Assembly (NCBI GenBank): GCA_963701015.1
Contig: OY969556.1
Span: 1,240,001 to 1,304,000 of the forward strand
DNA from: MFD09286-c1 sp963701015
GTDB taxonomy: Bacteria > Bacteroidota > Bacteroidia > Bacteroidales > DTGW01
Direction of reading: 5' to 3'
Length of the DNA stretch: 64,000 nucleotides
Positions within the stretch are counted from its first letter, which is position 1. Each line of letters starts with the position of its first letter. The notes under the pieces are model-generated. The model was not told the origin of the DNA. It saw only the letters and a list, made by a program, of their open reading frames with translations, and made no database searches. A program made the position numbers and the translations under genes. This document shows positions 26,851-36,745 of the stretch, piece by piece.

Positions 26851-28728
26851 TTATTTTTTATAACCTCTTCGTTTTGCAGCTTCTTCCAAGGTTGACTGGA
26901 ACTTCGATTTTTTTGTTATTTTTTTCTTGTTCTCATTTAACTGGTGCAAAAGCTTCTCCTCATCAATTGAGCGTTTGAATATTTCGTTTTGTATAATTGT
27001 TATAAGGTTAGCTAAAAAGTAGTAGTATGTTAAACCTGCTGAGAAGTTATTCAAAACAAACATAAAAATAATTGGCATTACATAGTTCATTGCTTGCATA
27101 CCAGGGAATTGTTGGCTTGAAGCATTTGCCTGGTTGTTCATTTTAAATGTAAGCATGGTGGTAATTGTCATTAACACGTTGAATAAGCTAATGTGGTTAC
27201 CAAAATAGGCTGTAATTATTGGAATATTTGTTGTCCACGAAACAATTGAATCGTAGGTTGAAAGGTCATGTGCCCATAAAAATCCTTGTTGGCGCAATTC
27301 AATTGAAGATGGGAAAAAACGGAACATTGCATATAGAATAGGAAATTGCAATATTAATGGCAAACATCCTCCCAATGGGTTTACCCCAACTTTCTTATAC
27401 AGTTGCATTGTTGCCTGTTGACGATCTACAGCCTTGTCAGCAGGAATTCGTGCATTAATTTCGTCAATTTGAGGTTTTAATACCCGCATTTTTGCCATTG
27501 AATAATAGGATCGGTAAGTTAGCGGGAACATTAAAAGTTTGATTATCAATGTCAATAATAAAATAATAATTCCAAAATTTGCAATATATAAGCTAAGAAA
27601 ATTAAAAACAGGAATTATTAAATAACGGTTAATCCATTTCAAAAATGAACCGCCTAAAGGAATTAAGTCCTCAAGTTGGAGGTGCATCCTTTTCAAAGTT
27701 TGATATTTATTCGGGCCAAAATAAAATGCAAAATCAATTTGTTGAGATTTATAACTTTGGTACGGAACGCCGATGTCAGCCTTAAAATATTTAAGATTTT
27801 CGGAACTGTCCAGTATATTTTTTTCAGTTACAGTTGCATTTTCGAAATTTGTCCCGGCAATTAATACCGTTGAGAAAAATTGTTGTTTAAATGCAACCCA
27901 TTTAAGTTTATTGCGAAGATCTTTTGATTTTTCAGCAGTATCTTTCGGTGAACCTAATTCGTCTACATCACCCTGAAAGAATTTATAGTATATACTTGTA
28001 TATGCATTTTCACCTTTTTTCTCGCGCTCTTGCGAACGTGCATTCATTTGCCAAATTAAATCAATATAAGATGAATTACTTGAAATAACACTGTCCATAT
28101 TTACAATTTTGACTTTAAAATCAACCTTGTATTTATTAGGTTTCAGAATATAAGTATATTCAATATATTTATCATTGCCAGCATAGGTACGAATAGAAAA
28201 CGACCTTGAAGTATCGGTCATTGTCATTATAAAACCTGTATCTTTTCCTGTTGGATTAAAAAATAAATCCTTTGTTGAAATGGTACGGTTATTTTGCGTA
28301 TAAAAATTAAATCCAAAAACAGTTGAATCGCCTTCAAATAATATAAGTGGCTGTTGGTTAAAAGTTTTATATTTTTTTAATTGAACCTTGTAAGGGCTTC
28401 CACCTTTACTTGAAATTGTAATTTTTAACAATTCGTTTTCAATAGTATAAAACTCTTGTTTGCCTTCAGCAGCTTTGGCAAAAGCGCCATAGTTATTTTC
28501 AAACATTTTAACATTTGAAGAATCAGCTGAGGCTGAATTTGCAGAACGAATTTCTTTAGCTTTCTTAGCTTTAGCTAAATCTAATTCCTCCTTATATTGT
28601 ACTTGTGCAATTGAATCGGCTATCCGTAATCTTTCTTCTTGTTGCTTTTTATTTGGTGTATTCCAAATTGTAAATAAAAAAAATATACCACCTATTAAAA
28701 TTATACCAATAATTGTATTCCTATCCAT
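26851..28728 (-). CDS. yidC: Membrane protein insertase YidC
   Basis: The 625-residue protein inserts and folds inner-membrane proteins, with or without SecYEG. It has an N-terminal helix (DRNTIIGIILIGGIFFLFTI), a large periplasmic beta domain (about 60-350) as in Gram-negative homologues, and the conserved C-terminal five-helix core, seen at LLTLIIKLLMFPLTYRSYYSM, the cytoplasmic coiled coil, and PLILQFPILYAMFRFFPSS near 456. The tail is rich in Lys and Arg for ribosome contact. It follows pyrG with its own promoter between. Length and order are normal. Confidence 0.95.
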   Translation of the reverse strand: MDRNTIIGIILIGGIFFLFTIWNTPNKKQQEERLRIADSIAQVQYKEELDLAKAKKAKEIRSANSASADSSNVKMFENNYGAFAKAAEGKQEFYTIENELLKITISSKGGSPYKVQLKKYKTFNQQPLILFEGDSTVFGFNFYTQNNRTISTKDLFFNPTGKDTGFIMTMTDTSRSFSIRTYAGNDKYIEYTYILKPNKYKVDFKVKIVNMDSVISSNSSYIDLIWQMNARSQEREKKGENAYTSIYYKFFQGDVDELGSPKDTAEKSKDLRNKLKWVAFKQQFFSTVLIAGTNFENATVTEKNILDSSENLKYFKADIGVPYQSYKSQQIDFAFYFGPNKYQTLKRMHLQLEDLIPLGGSFLKWINRYLIIPVFNFLSLYIANFGIIILLLTLIIKLLMFPLTYRSYYSMAKMRVLKPQIDEINARIPADKAVDRQQATMQLYKKVGVNPLGGCLPLILQFPILYAMFRFFPSSIELRQQGFLWAHDLSTYDSIVSWTTNIPIITAYFGNHISLFNVLMTITTMLTFKMNNQANASSQQFPGMQAMNYVMPIIFMFVLNNFSAGLTYYYFLANLITIIQNEIFKRSIDEEKLLHQLNENKKKITKKSKFQSTLEEAAKRRGYKK

Positions 28729-28809
28729 TCAATCTAAATTTTAGTCATAATATTTTCATATCGAATTAATTATGACAAGATTAATAATTCATTCACAAAA
28801 AAAACCGTG

Positions 28810-28817
28810 CAAAGATA
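28810..28817 (-). promoter_or_regulatory. -7 promoter box of yidC
   Basis: Minus-strand TATCTTTG fits TAnnTTTG, in the pyrG-yidC spacer, about 82 bases before the yidC ATG. Confidence 0.55.
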
Positions 28818-28825
28818 AACGATAT

Positions 28826-30463
28826 TTATTTTGAATTTTCCAAAACAGCACGGATAAAATCCACAAATAGCGGATGTGGTTTTAATACTGTGCTTTGATA
28901 TTCGGGGTGAAATTGCACACCAACAAACCATTTATGTGTAGGAATTTCAACAATTTCTACCAGATTACTATCGGGATTAATACCTACTGCTTGCATTCCT
29001 GCTTTTTCAAATTCAGGTAAAAATTCGCCATTAAATTCAAACCTATGTCTGTGCCGTTCCATTATTTCTGTAGTTCCATATGCTTTTGCAGGTTTCGATC
29101 CTTTTTTAATATGACATGCATAGGAGCCCAAACGCATTGTTCCACCTTTTTCGGTAATTCCTTTTTGGCTTTCCATTAAGTCAATTACAGGGTGATCAGT
29201 TGATCTAACAAATTCAGTAGAATGGGCATCGCAATAATTCAAAATATTTCTGGCAAATTCAACTACCGCTAATTGCATACCTAAACAGATTCCAAAAAAT
29301 GGAATATTTCTTTCACGGGCATATTTAATGGCAAGAATTTTACCATCAATACCCCTGTCACCGAAACCGGGAGCGACAATTATTCCCTGCATTCCTTCTA
29401 AAAGTTTTTCGAGTGTATGTTCATTAATTTTTTCGGAATGAACACAATTCACTTCCACTTTAGTATCATTCATAGCTCCGGCATGTATAATTGATTCCAG
29501 GATAGATTTATAGGAATCCTGCAACTCAACATATTTGCCTACCAAAGCAATCTTTACCTTTGATTTAGGGTTTTTAAGTTTTTTCAAAAATTCGTTCCAA
29601 TTCTCTAAATCAGGTTCAATTCCTTCTTTTAATCCAAGTTTTTTAAGAACTGTAATATCAAGTTTTTCTTTTTGCATCATTAAAGGAACCTCGTAAATTG
29701 TAGATACATCAATAGATTGAACTACAGCTTCGGGTTCAACATTACAAAAAAGTGCAACTTTTTTACGCAAATCAATTGTCAACTCACGTTCGGCTCGCAA
29801 AACCAGAACATCAGGTTGAATTCCGTTTTCGAGTAATTCCTTTACGCTATGCTGAGTTGGTTTGGTTTTTAATTCACCAGATGCCGCCAGATAAGGAACT
29901 AATGTAAGGTGAATTACCAATGAATTGGTTGGCCCAAGTTCCCATTTTAACTGACGCACAGCTTCAATATAGGGTAATGATTCAATATCACCAACGGTTC
30001 CACCAATTTCTGTAATTACAACATCATATTTATGTTTTGTGCCTAAAAGTTTTATCCTGCGTTTAATTTCATCGGTTATATGCGGAATTACCTGAACTGT
30101 TTTTCCTAAATAATCGCCTTTACGTTCTTTGGTTATAACAGTTTGATATATTTTGCCTGTTGTTACGTTGTTTGCCTGCGTAGTTTGCACGCCTAAAAAT
30201 CTTTCGTAATGTCCAAGGTCAAGATCAGTTTCAGCGCCATCAACAGTAACATAACATTCGCCATGTTCATAAGGATTTAAAGTTCCGGGATCGACATTTA
30301 TATACGGATCGAGTTTTTGGATGGTAACTGAGTATCCTCGTGCCTGAAGCAATTTAGCTAATGATGCAGATATAATTCCTTTTCCTAAAGATGATGTTAC
30401 ACCACCAGTTACAAAAATATATTTTGTTGTACTTGCTGGTGTTGTAGTTTTTATTTGACTCAT
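28826..30463 (-). CDS. pyrG: CTP synthase
   Basis: The 545-residue enzyme aminates UTP to CTP using glutamine and ATP. The synthetase domain opens with KYIFVTGGVTSSLGKGI (14-30) and shows KLDPYINVDPGTLNPYEHGE near 50. The glutaminase domain has the nucleophile cysteine in FFGICLGMQLAVVEFAR near 390 and the terminal HPEYQS motif near 521. Length is standard for the family. It follows the DUF349 gene with a 37-base gap and may be co-transcribed with it. Confidence 0.97.
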   Translation of the reverse strand: MSQIKTTTPASTTKYIFVTGGVTSSLGKGIISASLAKLLQARGYSVTIQKLDPYINVDPGTLNPYEHGECYVTVDGAETDLDLGHYERFLGVQTTQANNVTTGKIYQTVITKERKGDYLGKTVQVIPHITDEIKRRIKLLGTKHKYDVVITEIGGTVGDIESLPYIEAVRQLKWELGPTNSLVIHLTLVPYLAASGELKTKPTQHSVKELLENGIQPDVLVLRAERELTIDLRKKVALFCNVEPEAVVQSIDVSTIYEVPLMMQKEKLDITVLKKLGLKEGIEPDLENWNEFLKKLKNPKSKVKIALVGKYVELQDSYKSILESIIHAGAMNDTKVEVNCVHSEKINEHTLEKLLEGMQGIIVAPGFGDRGIDGKILAIKYARERNIPFFGICLGMQLAVVEFARNILNYCDAHSTEFVRSTDHPVIDLMESQKGITEKGGTMRLGSYACHIKKGSKPAKAYGTTEIMERHRHRFEFNGEFLPEFEKAGMQAVGINPDSNLVEIVEIPTHKWFVGVQFHPEYQSTVLKPHPLFVDFIRAVLENSK

Positions 30464-30500
30464 GGTTTAATGTGTTTTCCTAATTCAGAAATCTTAAATG

Positions 30501-32507
30501 TTATTCAACTGCTAACTTGTCAATCATCTTTATTTTTTCTTCCAGCTCTTTCATTTCAACCTTGGCTGAATCAATTTTTGTTTGTACTTCATTTCTGAGT
30601 ACTTCGGCATTTTTCGATTTTGCAAAGAATCCAATATTGTTTTCCAATAAAACAATATCACTTTCAAGTTTTTTTAATCGAATAATAAATTTGTCCCTTT
30701 CGCGGTCAATTTTAACATCGTTCTTCCTGGAATGAGGCATCTGTTCAATGCGGCTTTTAAATTTCATTATCCGCTTTTTACCATCATCTACTTTTAAATT
30801 GTCAAAAATTCTGTCAATGGCTTTTCTGTATTTATCCTGAATTTCTTCTTTTTGTTTAATTGGAACGAAGCCTATTTCAGCCCAACGGCGTTGAAATTCT
30901 TTTAAACTGGTGAAGTTTTCTTCAACATTTTCGCCTAATTTAAAATTTTCAATTTCTTCAATTAACAACAATTTATTTTTCAGGTTGTCGTCATATTTTG
31001 AGTCAACGGTGGCGAAGTGTTTCGATTTATTTTCGAAGAATGCATCACAAGCTGCACGAAAGCGTTTCCAAATTGTATCTGATACTTTTCGGGGTACCGG
31101 ACCAATTTCTTTCCATTTTTTCTGAATATTAATAATATCTGCTGTTGAACGTTTCCATTCGGTACTATCTTTAATAGATTCTGCCTGAATACAAAGCTCA
31201 AGTTTAAGTTGCAGGTTGTTATTTTGAATTTCTTTTACTTCGCTATAAAATTCACGTTTTTTTCCAAAGAATCCATCACATGCTGCCCGGAACCTTTGAT
31301 AAATTCTGGTATTATCTTTTTTAGGAGCGAAACCAATTGTTTTCCAAACGTTTTGTAATTCAACCAATTCTTTCGATTTGTCCTCCCATTCTTTCATGGT
31401 TGAAAGTGGTGCATTTAAAATATCTTCAGCTTTTTCGCATAAAAGTGTTTTTGCTTCTAAATTCTGTTGCTGGATTGTTTTTTGAGATTCAAAATATTCC
31501 TGGTGAAGTTTATTTATTTTACCAGTAATTTCTTTGAACCTGTTCCAAATATCGGTACGCATTTCATTTGGAACCGGACCAGTTTCGCGCCATTTATTAT
31601 GATAATCTTGAAGAAGTTTAAAAGCCCTTACAATAGATGGTTCCAATAAAAGGGCTTCAGCTTTTTCACAGAGGTCAATTTTTATTTCGAAATTCTTTTT
31701 TAGGTCAAGATCGCGAAGTTCGTTGTTTATTTTAATAAAATCGTAAAACTTCTCAACATGATGGTTATAGCTTTCCCAAAGGTTATTCAGCTCGGTTTGT
31801 GGAACAGGACCGGTTGATCTCCATTTCTTCTGAAGTTCTCTGAATTGCTGGAATGTATCGTTAAGCGATTCGTTTCCATTAATAAGAATCTTAATTTCAT
31901 CAATTATGGATTGTTTAATTTTCAGGTTTTCAGCTTTTTCAGCTTCATGTTTCCTGGTGAATTCAGAACGTAATTCCTTGTAGTTTTTTAGAATTTCCTT
32001 TAATTTTTCTTCCAAAGGATCCGGATCTGAAACAAATTCTTCAATAATTCCGCCATTATCAACAAACAGCTTTCGAAGTCTTTCAAATTCCGACTTATGT
32101 TTTTTATAGAATTGTATTTTAATTGTATCAATATCAACTTTTATTGACTCAACTGATTTTTCTTTAATAAGTGTTTCAGCAGTCTTTATAAGTTCTTCTT
32201 TACTAAGCGAAGCATAATCATGCGAAGTATCTGAAACATGCAGTTCATTTGTATGTTCATCCTCATCATCATTTAATTCATCAGGCACTGCTAAATCTTC
32301 CGGTAAAATTACATGTTCAACAGGAGTAGATTCAAATTCATCAATTTCGTAACTATTATCTAAACCCAATTGTTCTTTGGTTTCATCAACCGGGGTTGCA
32401 GTGTTTTCAATAACAGCAGAGGAGGTTTCTGGCGTAGTTTCGACAATATTTTCTTTCTTGTCGAATTGTTCATCTTGAACAGAGTTAGCTAAATTATTAG
32501 ATTCCAT
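30501..32507 (-). CDS. DUF349 repeat protein
   Basis: The 668-residue protein begins with an acidic, low-complexity region (1-110), then carries at least five DUF349 helical repeats, each marked by a W-x-x-x-G-(P/F)-x-P turn: KKWRSTGPVPQ, NKWRETGPVPN, NVWKTIGFAPK, KKWKEIGPVPR and RRWAEIGFVPI, at spacings of about 75 residues. A coiled-coil tail (about 600-668) ends it. DUF349 proteins are widespread in Bacteroidota and their function is not established for this clade. There is no signal peptide, so it should be cytoplasmic. It is probably transcribed together with pyrG. Confidence 0.85.
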   Translation of the reverse strand: MESNNLANSVQDEQFDKKENIVETTPETSSAVIENTATPVDETKEQLGLDNSYEIDEFESTPVEHVILPEDLAVPDELNDDEDEHTNELHVSDTSHDYASLSKEELIKTAETLIKEKSVESIKVDIDTIKIQFYKKHKSEFERLRKLFVDNGGIIEEFVSDPDPLEEKLKEILKNYKELRSEFTRKHEAEKAENLKIKQSIIDEIKILINGNESLNDTFQQFRELQKKWRSTGPVPQTELNNLWESYNHHVEKFYDFIKINNELRDLDLKKNFEIKIDLCEKAEALLLEPSIVRAFKLLQDYHNKWRETGPVPNEMRTDIWNRFKEITGKINKLHQEYFESQKTIQQQNLEAKTLLCEKAEDILNAPLSTMKEWEDKSKELVELQNVWKTIGFAPKKDNTRIYQRFRAACDGFFGKKREFYSEVKEIQNNNLQLKLELCIQAESIKDSTEWKRSTADIINIQKKWKEIGPVPRKVSDTIWKRFRAACDAFFENKSKHFATVDSKYDDNLKNKLLLIEEIENFKLGENVEENFTSLKEFQRRWAEIGFVPIKQKEEIQDKYRKAIDRIFDNLKVDDGKKRIMKFKSRIEQMPHSRKNDVKIDRERDKFIIRLKKLESDIVLLENNIGFFAKSKNAEVLRNEVQTKIDSAKVEMKELEEKIKMIDKLAVE

Positions 32508-32543
32508 AGAAATAAATTAGTTTGAAAATATTTATTCAAGCTA

Positions 32544-32551
32544 CGAAAGTA
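32544..32551 (-). promoter_or_regulatory. Possible -7 promoter box of the DUF349 gene
   Basis: Minus-strand TACTTTCG is one base off TAnnTTTG and lies 37 bases before the ATG. Confidence 0.4.
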
Positions 32552-32667
32552 GGCATAACCTGCGAAAACTCAAAGTAATTTAAATAAAAAGGAAGCAACA
32601 AAATAAATCTTTTTTATTTTACTATTGTTTAAGGACTTTTTAGTTTTACAATATTGAATTTTAATGA

Positions 32668-34053
32668 ATGGAAAACACAGTACTTTTTGAAAAACGTTAT
32701 TCAGTTTTATTTGTAATTTGTCTTTCTTCGTCATTGGTGCCATTTATGGGTTCGGCCATGAACCTTGCTTTGCCTATTATATCCAAAGAATTTTCAATGA
32801 ATGCAATTTCATTGGGATGGTTGGTAACAATTTTTCTTTTGACATCAGCAATTTTTCCGGTGCCATTTAGCAAACTTGGTGATATGTTTGGGCGAAAGAA
32901 AATATTTTTAATTGGCGTTTTAGTGTTTCTAATGGCAAGTGTATTATGCAGTTTAGCAATTTCAGGTGGAATGTTATTCTTAGGAAGACTATTGCAGGGA
33001 TTTGGAGCATCAATGATGTTTGCTACAAATATGGCTATTGTAACATCTATTTTTCCGCCAAATGAAAGGGGAAAGGCATTAGGCATAATTACGGCCGTAG
33101 TTTATATTTCAAGCTCATCCGGACCTTTTTTTGGTGGAATGCTTACACATTATTTTGGATGGAGAAGTATATTTTTTGTTACATCAGCAATAGCTTTGGC
33201 AGTTTTGGCTGGTATAATTCTTTTGATAAAAGGAGAATGGATTGAATCGAAAGGTGAACCTTTTGACTGGAAAGGAATGTGGCTTTATTCCATTGGGCTT
33301 TCGAGCTTATTGTACGGATTTTCAAAATTACCAGATAAATACGGGATAATATTTTTAATTATTGGTGTAGTTTCAATAATCTCTTTTGTCATTTTTGAAG
33401 GTAAATTAACTTATCCCATATTAAAAGTAAAATTATTCTGGGAAAATAAAATTTTTGGATTTGCATCGGTATCGGCGCTCATAAATTATTCAGCCACTTT
33501 TGCAATTTCGTTCCTGTTAAGTTTATACCTTCAATATATTAAAGGATTTTCTGCACAACATGCAGGTATGATATTAATGATACAACCAGTTTCGCAAGCT
33601 GCATTATCTCTTGTTTCCGGTCGTTGGTCGGATATTGTGGATGCCAGAAAACTTGCTACTTTAGGAATGGCAATAATTGTAGTTGGCCTGTTGTCTATGC
33701 TTTTTTTATCTCAGGTTACACCTTTATACTTTATAGTAATAATTGCAATTATTCTTGGTGTTGGGTTTGGCGTATTTTCATCTCCCAATATGAATGTGAT
33801 AATGGGTTCGGTAGAAAAGAAATATCTTGGCTTGGCTTCGGCAACCACCAGTACAATGCGGTTAACCGGTCAGGCAATTAGCATGGGTATTACCATGATG
33901 GTAATTTCAATTTTTGTTGGACAGGTGAAACTTTCACATGAAGTGCTTCCTCAGTTTATGCAAAGCATTCATGTTACATTTGTTATTCTTGCAGTACTTT
34001 GTGGAGTTGGCGTATATACGTCGTGGAATGGTGTTAAGAGTATAAGGAATTAA
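32668..34053 (+). CDS. MFS transporter, drug-export type
   Basis: A 461-residue inner-membrane carrier with about 14 predicted helices, as in the DHA2 group (EmrB/QacA-like). The loop motif KLGDMFGRKKIFL is near 70-82, and the helix-5 antiporter motif appears as SSSGPFFGGMLTHYFGW near 148. This motif is typical of proton-coupled drug efflux. No EmrA-like partner is adjacent, so it may work alone. The substrate is unknown. It converges on ligA, with 14 bases between the stop here and the corrected ligA stop. Confidence 0.8.
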   Translation: MENTVLFEKRYSVLFVICLSSSLVPFMGSAMNLALPIISKEFSMNAISLGWLVTIFLLTSAIFPVPFSKLGDMFGRKKIFLIGVLVFLMASVLCSLAISGGMLFLGRLLQGFGASMMFATNMAIVTSIFPPNERGKALGIITAVVYISSSSGPFFGGMLTHYFGWRSIFFVTSAIALAVLAGIILLIKGEWIESKGEPFDWKGMWLYSIGLSSLLYGFSKLPDKYGIIFLIIGVVSIISFVIFEGKLTYPILKVKLFWENKIFGFASVSALINYSATFAISFLLSLYLQYIKGFSAQHAGMILMIQPVSQAALSLVSGRWSDIVDARKLATLGMAIIVVGLLSMLFLSQVTPLYFIVIIAIILGVGFGVFSSPNMNVIMGSVEKKYLGLASATTSTMRLTGQAISMGITMMVISIFVGQVKLSHEVLPQFMQSIHVTFVILAVLCGVGVYTSWNGVKSIRN

Positions 34054-34067
34054 ATTTTCAATAAAAT

Positions 34068-34147
34068 TTATTTTATAAGTTCTATAAATTCATCTTCACT
34101 TATTATACGAATATTTAAATCGCTGGCTTTTTTCAATTTTGACTGGC
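34068..34147 (-). pseudogene. Out-of-frame end of the ligA BRCT domain
   Basis: Just past VAGKDM in the main frame, restoring one lost G gives GQSKLKKASDLNIRIISEDE and ends at a TAA at 34070-34068. This matches the usual LigA tail (G.SKL.KA..L.I.IISE.EF). It shows that the 821-residue frame is truncated by a single base and that the intact protein would have about 845 residues. Confidence 0.85.
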
Positions 34148-36598
34148 CATGTCTTTGCCAGCCACAACCAAATTAGTTTTTGACGAAATTGATGTTACAT
34201 AACGCCCACCATTTTGTTCTATAACATTTATGATTTGGTCACGTGAAAAATTTGCAAATGTTCCACTTGCAATTACTGATAATCCTGAAAGTCTGCCAAT
34301 TGTTGCATTCTCTTTTTTTTCTGCCTTGAATTTTAGACCAAACTTCATTAAACGTTCAACCAACAAACGGTTATCGGCATCGGCAAAATATTGAACAATA
34401 CTTTGTGCCATAATATCACCGATTTCATGCACAGAGGTTAAGTCATCAATGGTTGCATTCATTAGTAATTCAATGCTTGAAAAATTTGTCACAATTTTCT
34501 TTGCAGCAACTTCACCAATATTCCTGATGCCTAATCCAAATAAAACTCTTTCGAATGGCGATTGTTTTGATGCTTCTATTCCATTAATCATGTTTTCAAC
34601 AGTTTTGGCCTCAAAGCGCATCACTTTTAAAGTATTCAATTTTTTTAATCGCGGATTGTTTTGTTCAATATATGTTTTAATTGATTTTACTTGCGATGGG
34701 TTATTACAAATTGCGCTTAATTCATCAATAGTAGCATTGTTCAAGAAATATATTTTTTTAAAATATTTTGCCAACGATATACATAAGTTATAGTCAATTT
34801 CAGGAATTGCAAATGAATAGAAAACTTTATCCAAAGAGATAGAATTAACGGTAATATTAATATCCGATGATTGTGAAAATAAATCGACTTGTTCAGGATT
34901 GATCAGTTTTAAATTAGGCAAAATTTTCTTCAGGTTTTGCAATGCTTTTGACGAAACTGAAATTTCATCGGCTAATTCTGTTATCTTTTTCTTCTCAATA
35001 TTTTGAACTAATTTATTTATGGAATTATAATGCGTCGCAATTTGCTCCGCTTCATTCAGGTTAATTCCATCAACCATAGCATATATATAGCGCGACAACG
35101 AAATTTGCTCTATTTCATCAGGGTTTTCATCAATTATATTTTCAAGTCCGGTAAGCAATTCTTTCTGATTTGGTAATTCATATAGATCGGCAATATTTTT
35201 TATAAACCCTTTTTTATATAGAATGTCAATTTTGCCTTCGCCTAAACTATCAATATTCATAGCTTTTCGGCTTATGAAATGTTCAATCCGGCCTTTTATT
35301 TGAGGCGGACATGCTTTTATATTCGGACAAAATTGCTTTGCTTCATCTTCGTTTCTAATTAACAAAGTTCCACATTCCGGACAATTTGGAGGGAACTTCA
35401 CAGGTTCGGTATTGAATAGCCTTTTTTCAGGTATTATACCAACAATTTTAGGAATAATTTCACCACCTTTTTCAACAATAACCGTATCAAAATAATGCAA
35501 ATCCAATAATGCAATTTGATCGGCGTTGTGCAGTGACGCACGTTTTACAACGGTTCCGGCCAATAAAACAGGCTCTAAATTTGCAACCGGAGTTATAGCT
35601 CCGGTGCGTCCAACCTGGTAACTTACTAAATTCAATTTAGTAAAAGCTTGTTCGGCTTTGAATTTATAAGCTATTGCCCAACGAGGCGTTTTTGCTGTAA
35701 AACCAAGCTTATTTTGTTGATCCAGTGAATCAACCTTAATTACAATTCCATCAATATCAAAAGGTAAATCATGCCTGGCTTTATCCCAATGTTTAATAAA
35801 TTCAATTACTTCATCAATATTTTGCTTTCTCGAAATAAAATTGGAAACCACAAACCCCAAGTTTTTCAATAGTTCTAAATTATCAAAATGCGAATTTGTC
35901 GGTAATTGCTCACCCAACATATAATATATAAAGCAATTCAATTTACGGCGGGCAACTTCGCTCGATTTTTGCATTTTAAGTGTACCTGAAGCAGAATTTC
36001 TTGGGTTTGCAAAGGGTTCTTCTCCATTTGCCATGCGTTCTTCATTTATTTTATTAAAAACTTCATGCGAAAGCATTATTTCTCCACGCACTTCAAAATC
36101 ATCCGGAAAATCTTTTCCCGATAATTTTAAAGGAATGCTTTTAATAGTCCGCACATTGGCAGTTACGTCGTCACCTTTTGTACCATCACCGCGGGTTACA
36201 GCATAATCGAGCAATCCGTTTTTGTAATGTAAACTAATTGAAACACCATCATATTTCAATTCACAAACATATTGATAAGCTTGGTTTAGTCCTTTTAAAA
36301 CCCTAGCGTCAAAATCGCGTAATTCTTCTTCGGAGTATGTATTGCCCAATGATAGCATAGGATACCGATGCTCACGTTGCGAAAATTCATTGCTTATATC
36401 ATTGCCCACACGCTGGGTTGGGCTGTTAGCATCAAAATATTCAGGATATTTATTTTCTAGGGTTTCAAGTTCTTTTAACAATTGATCAAACTCAAAATCG
36501 GAAATAGAAGGTTGTGATAAAATATAATATTGATAATTGTATTTGTTTATTTCGTTACGCAAAAAATATATTCTTTGCACATCGGCTTCAGTGCTCAT
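34133..36598 (-). CDS. ligA: NAD-dependent DNA ligase with enlarged helix-hairpin-helix region, frameshifted at C-terminus
   Basis: LigA seals nicks during replication and repair using NAD. Features in order: the Ia domain (1-60), adenylation domain with the catalytic lysine K115 in CELKYDG, OB fold, zinc finger with C406, C409, C424 and C430, helix-hairpin-helix region and BRCT (about 765 to end). Between DLYELPNQKELL (471-482) and FEAKTVENMINGIEASK (662-678), which are adjacent in ordinary LigA, there are about 175 extra residues that look like two decayed copies of the HhH unit. A one-base deletion near 34148 truncates the BRCT domain; the tail continues in another frame to 34068. Normal LigA is about 670 residues. 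Confidence 0.92.
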   Translation of the reverse strand: MSTEADVQRIYFLRNEINKYNYQYYILSQPSISDFEFDQLLKELETLENKYPEYFDANSPTQRVGNDISNEFSQREHRYPMLSLGNTYSEEELRDFDARVLKGLNQAYQYVCELKYDGVSISLHYKNGLLDYAVTRGDGTKGDDVTANVRTIKSIPLKLSGKDFPDDFEVRGEIMLSHEVFNKINEERMANGEEPFANPRNSASGTLKMQKSSEVARRKLNCFIYYMLGEQLPTNSHFDNLELLKNLGFVVSNFISRKQNIDEVIEFIKHWDKARHDLPFDIDGIVIKVDSLDQQNKLGFTAKTPRWAIAYKFKAEQAFTKLNLVSYQVGRTGAITPVANLEPVLLAGTVVKRASLHNADQIALLDLHYFDTVIVEKGGEIIPKIVGIIPEKRLFNTEPVKFPPNCPECGTLLIRNEDEAKQFCPNIKACPPQIKGRIEHFISRKAMNIDSLGEGKIDILYKKGFIKNIADLYELPNQKELLTGLENIIDENPDEIEQISLSRYIYAMVDGINLNEAEQIATHYNSINKLVQNIEKKKITELADEISVSSKALQNLKKILPNLKLINPEQVDLFSQSSDINITVNSISLDKVFYSFAIPEIDYNLCISLAKYFKKIYFLNNATIDELSAICNNPSQVKSIKTYIEQNNPRLKKLNTLKVMRFEAKTVENMINGIEASKQSPFERVLFGLGIRNIGEVAAKKIVTNFSSIELLMNATIDDLTSVHEIGDIMAQSIVQYFADADNRLLVERLMKFGLKFKAEKKENATIGRLSGLSVIASGTFANFSRDQIINVIEQNGGRYVTSISSKTNLVVAGKDMASQN

Positions 36599-36617
36599 TT
36601 TCGGTTTTTTATTTCAA

Positions 36618-36625
36618 CAAAGATA
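36618..36625 (-). promoter_or_regulatory. -7 promoter box of ligA
   Basis: Minus-strand TATCTTTG fits TAnnTTTG, 19 bases before the ligA ATG. Confidence 0.55.
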
Positions 36626-36745
36626 AAGCAAAATGTTTTTTTTGAAAACATTGCATTTTCTGTTAATATATAATATAAGAGATATTCAGGATATAAAATA
36701 ATAGATTTTAAAGTTAATTATCAATTGCTTCATAATTATTTGATA

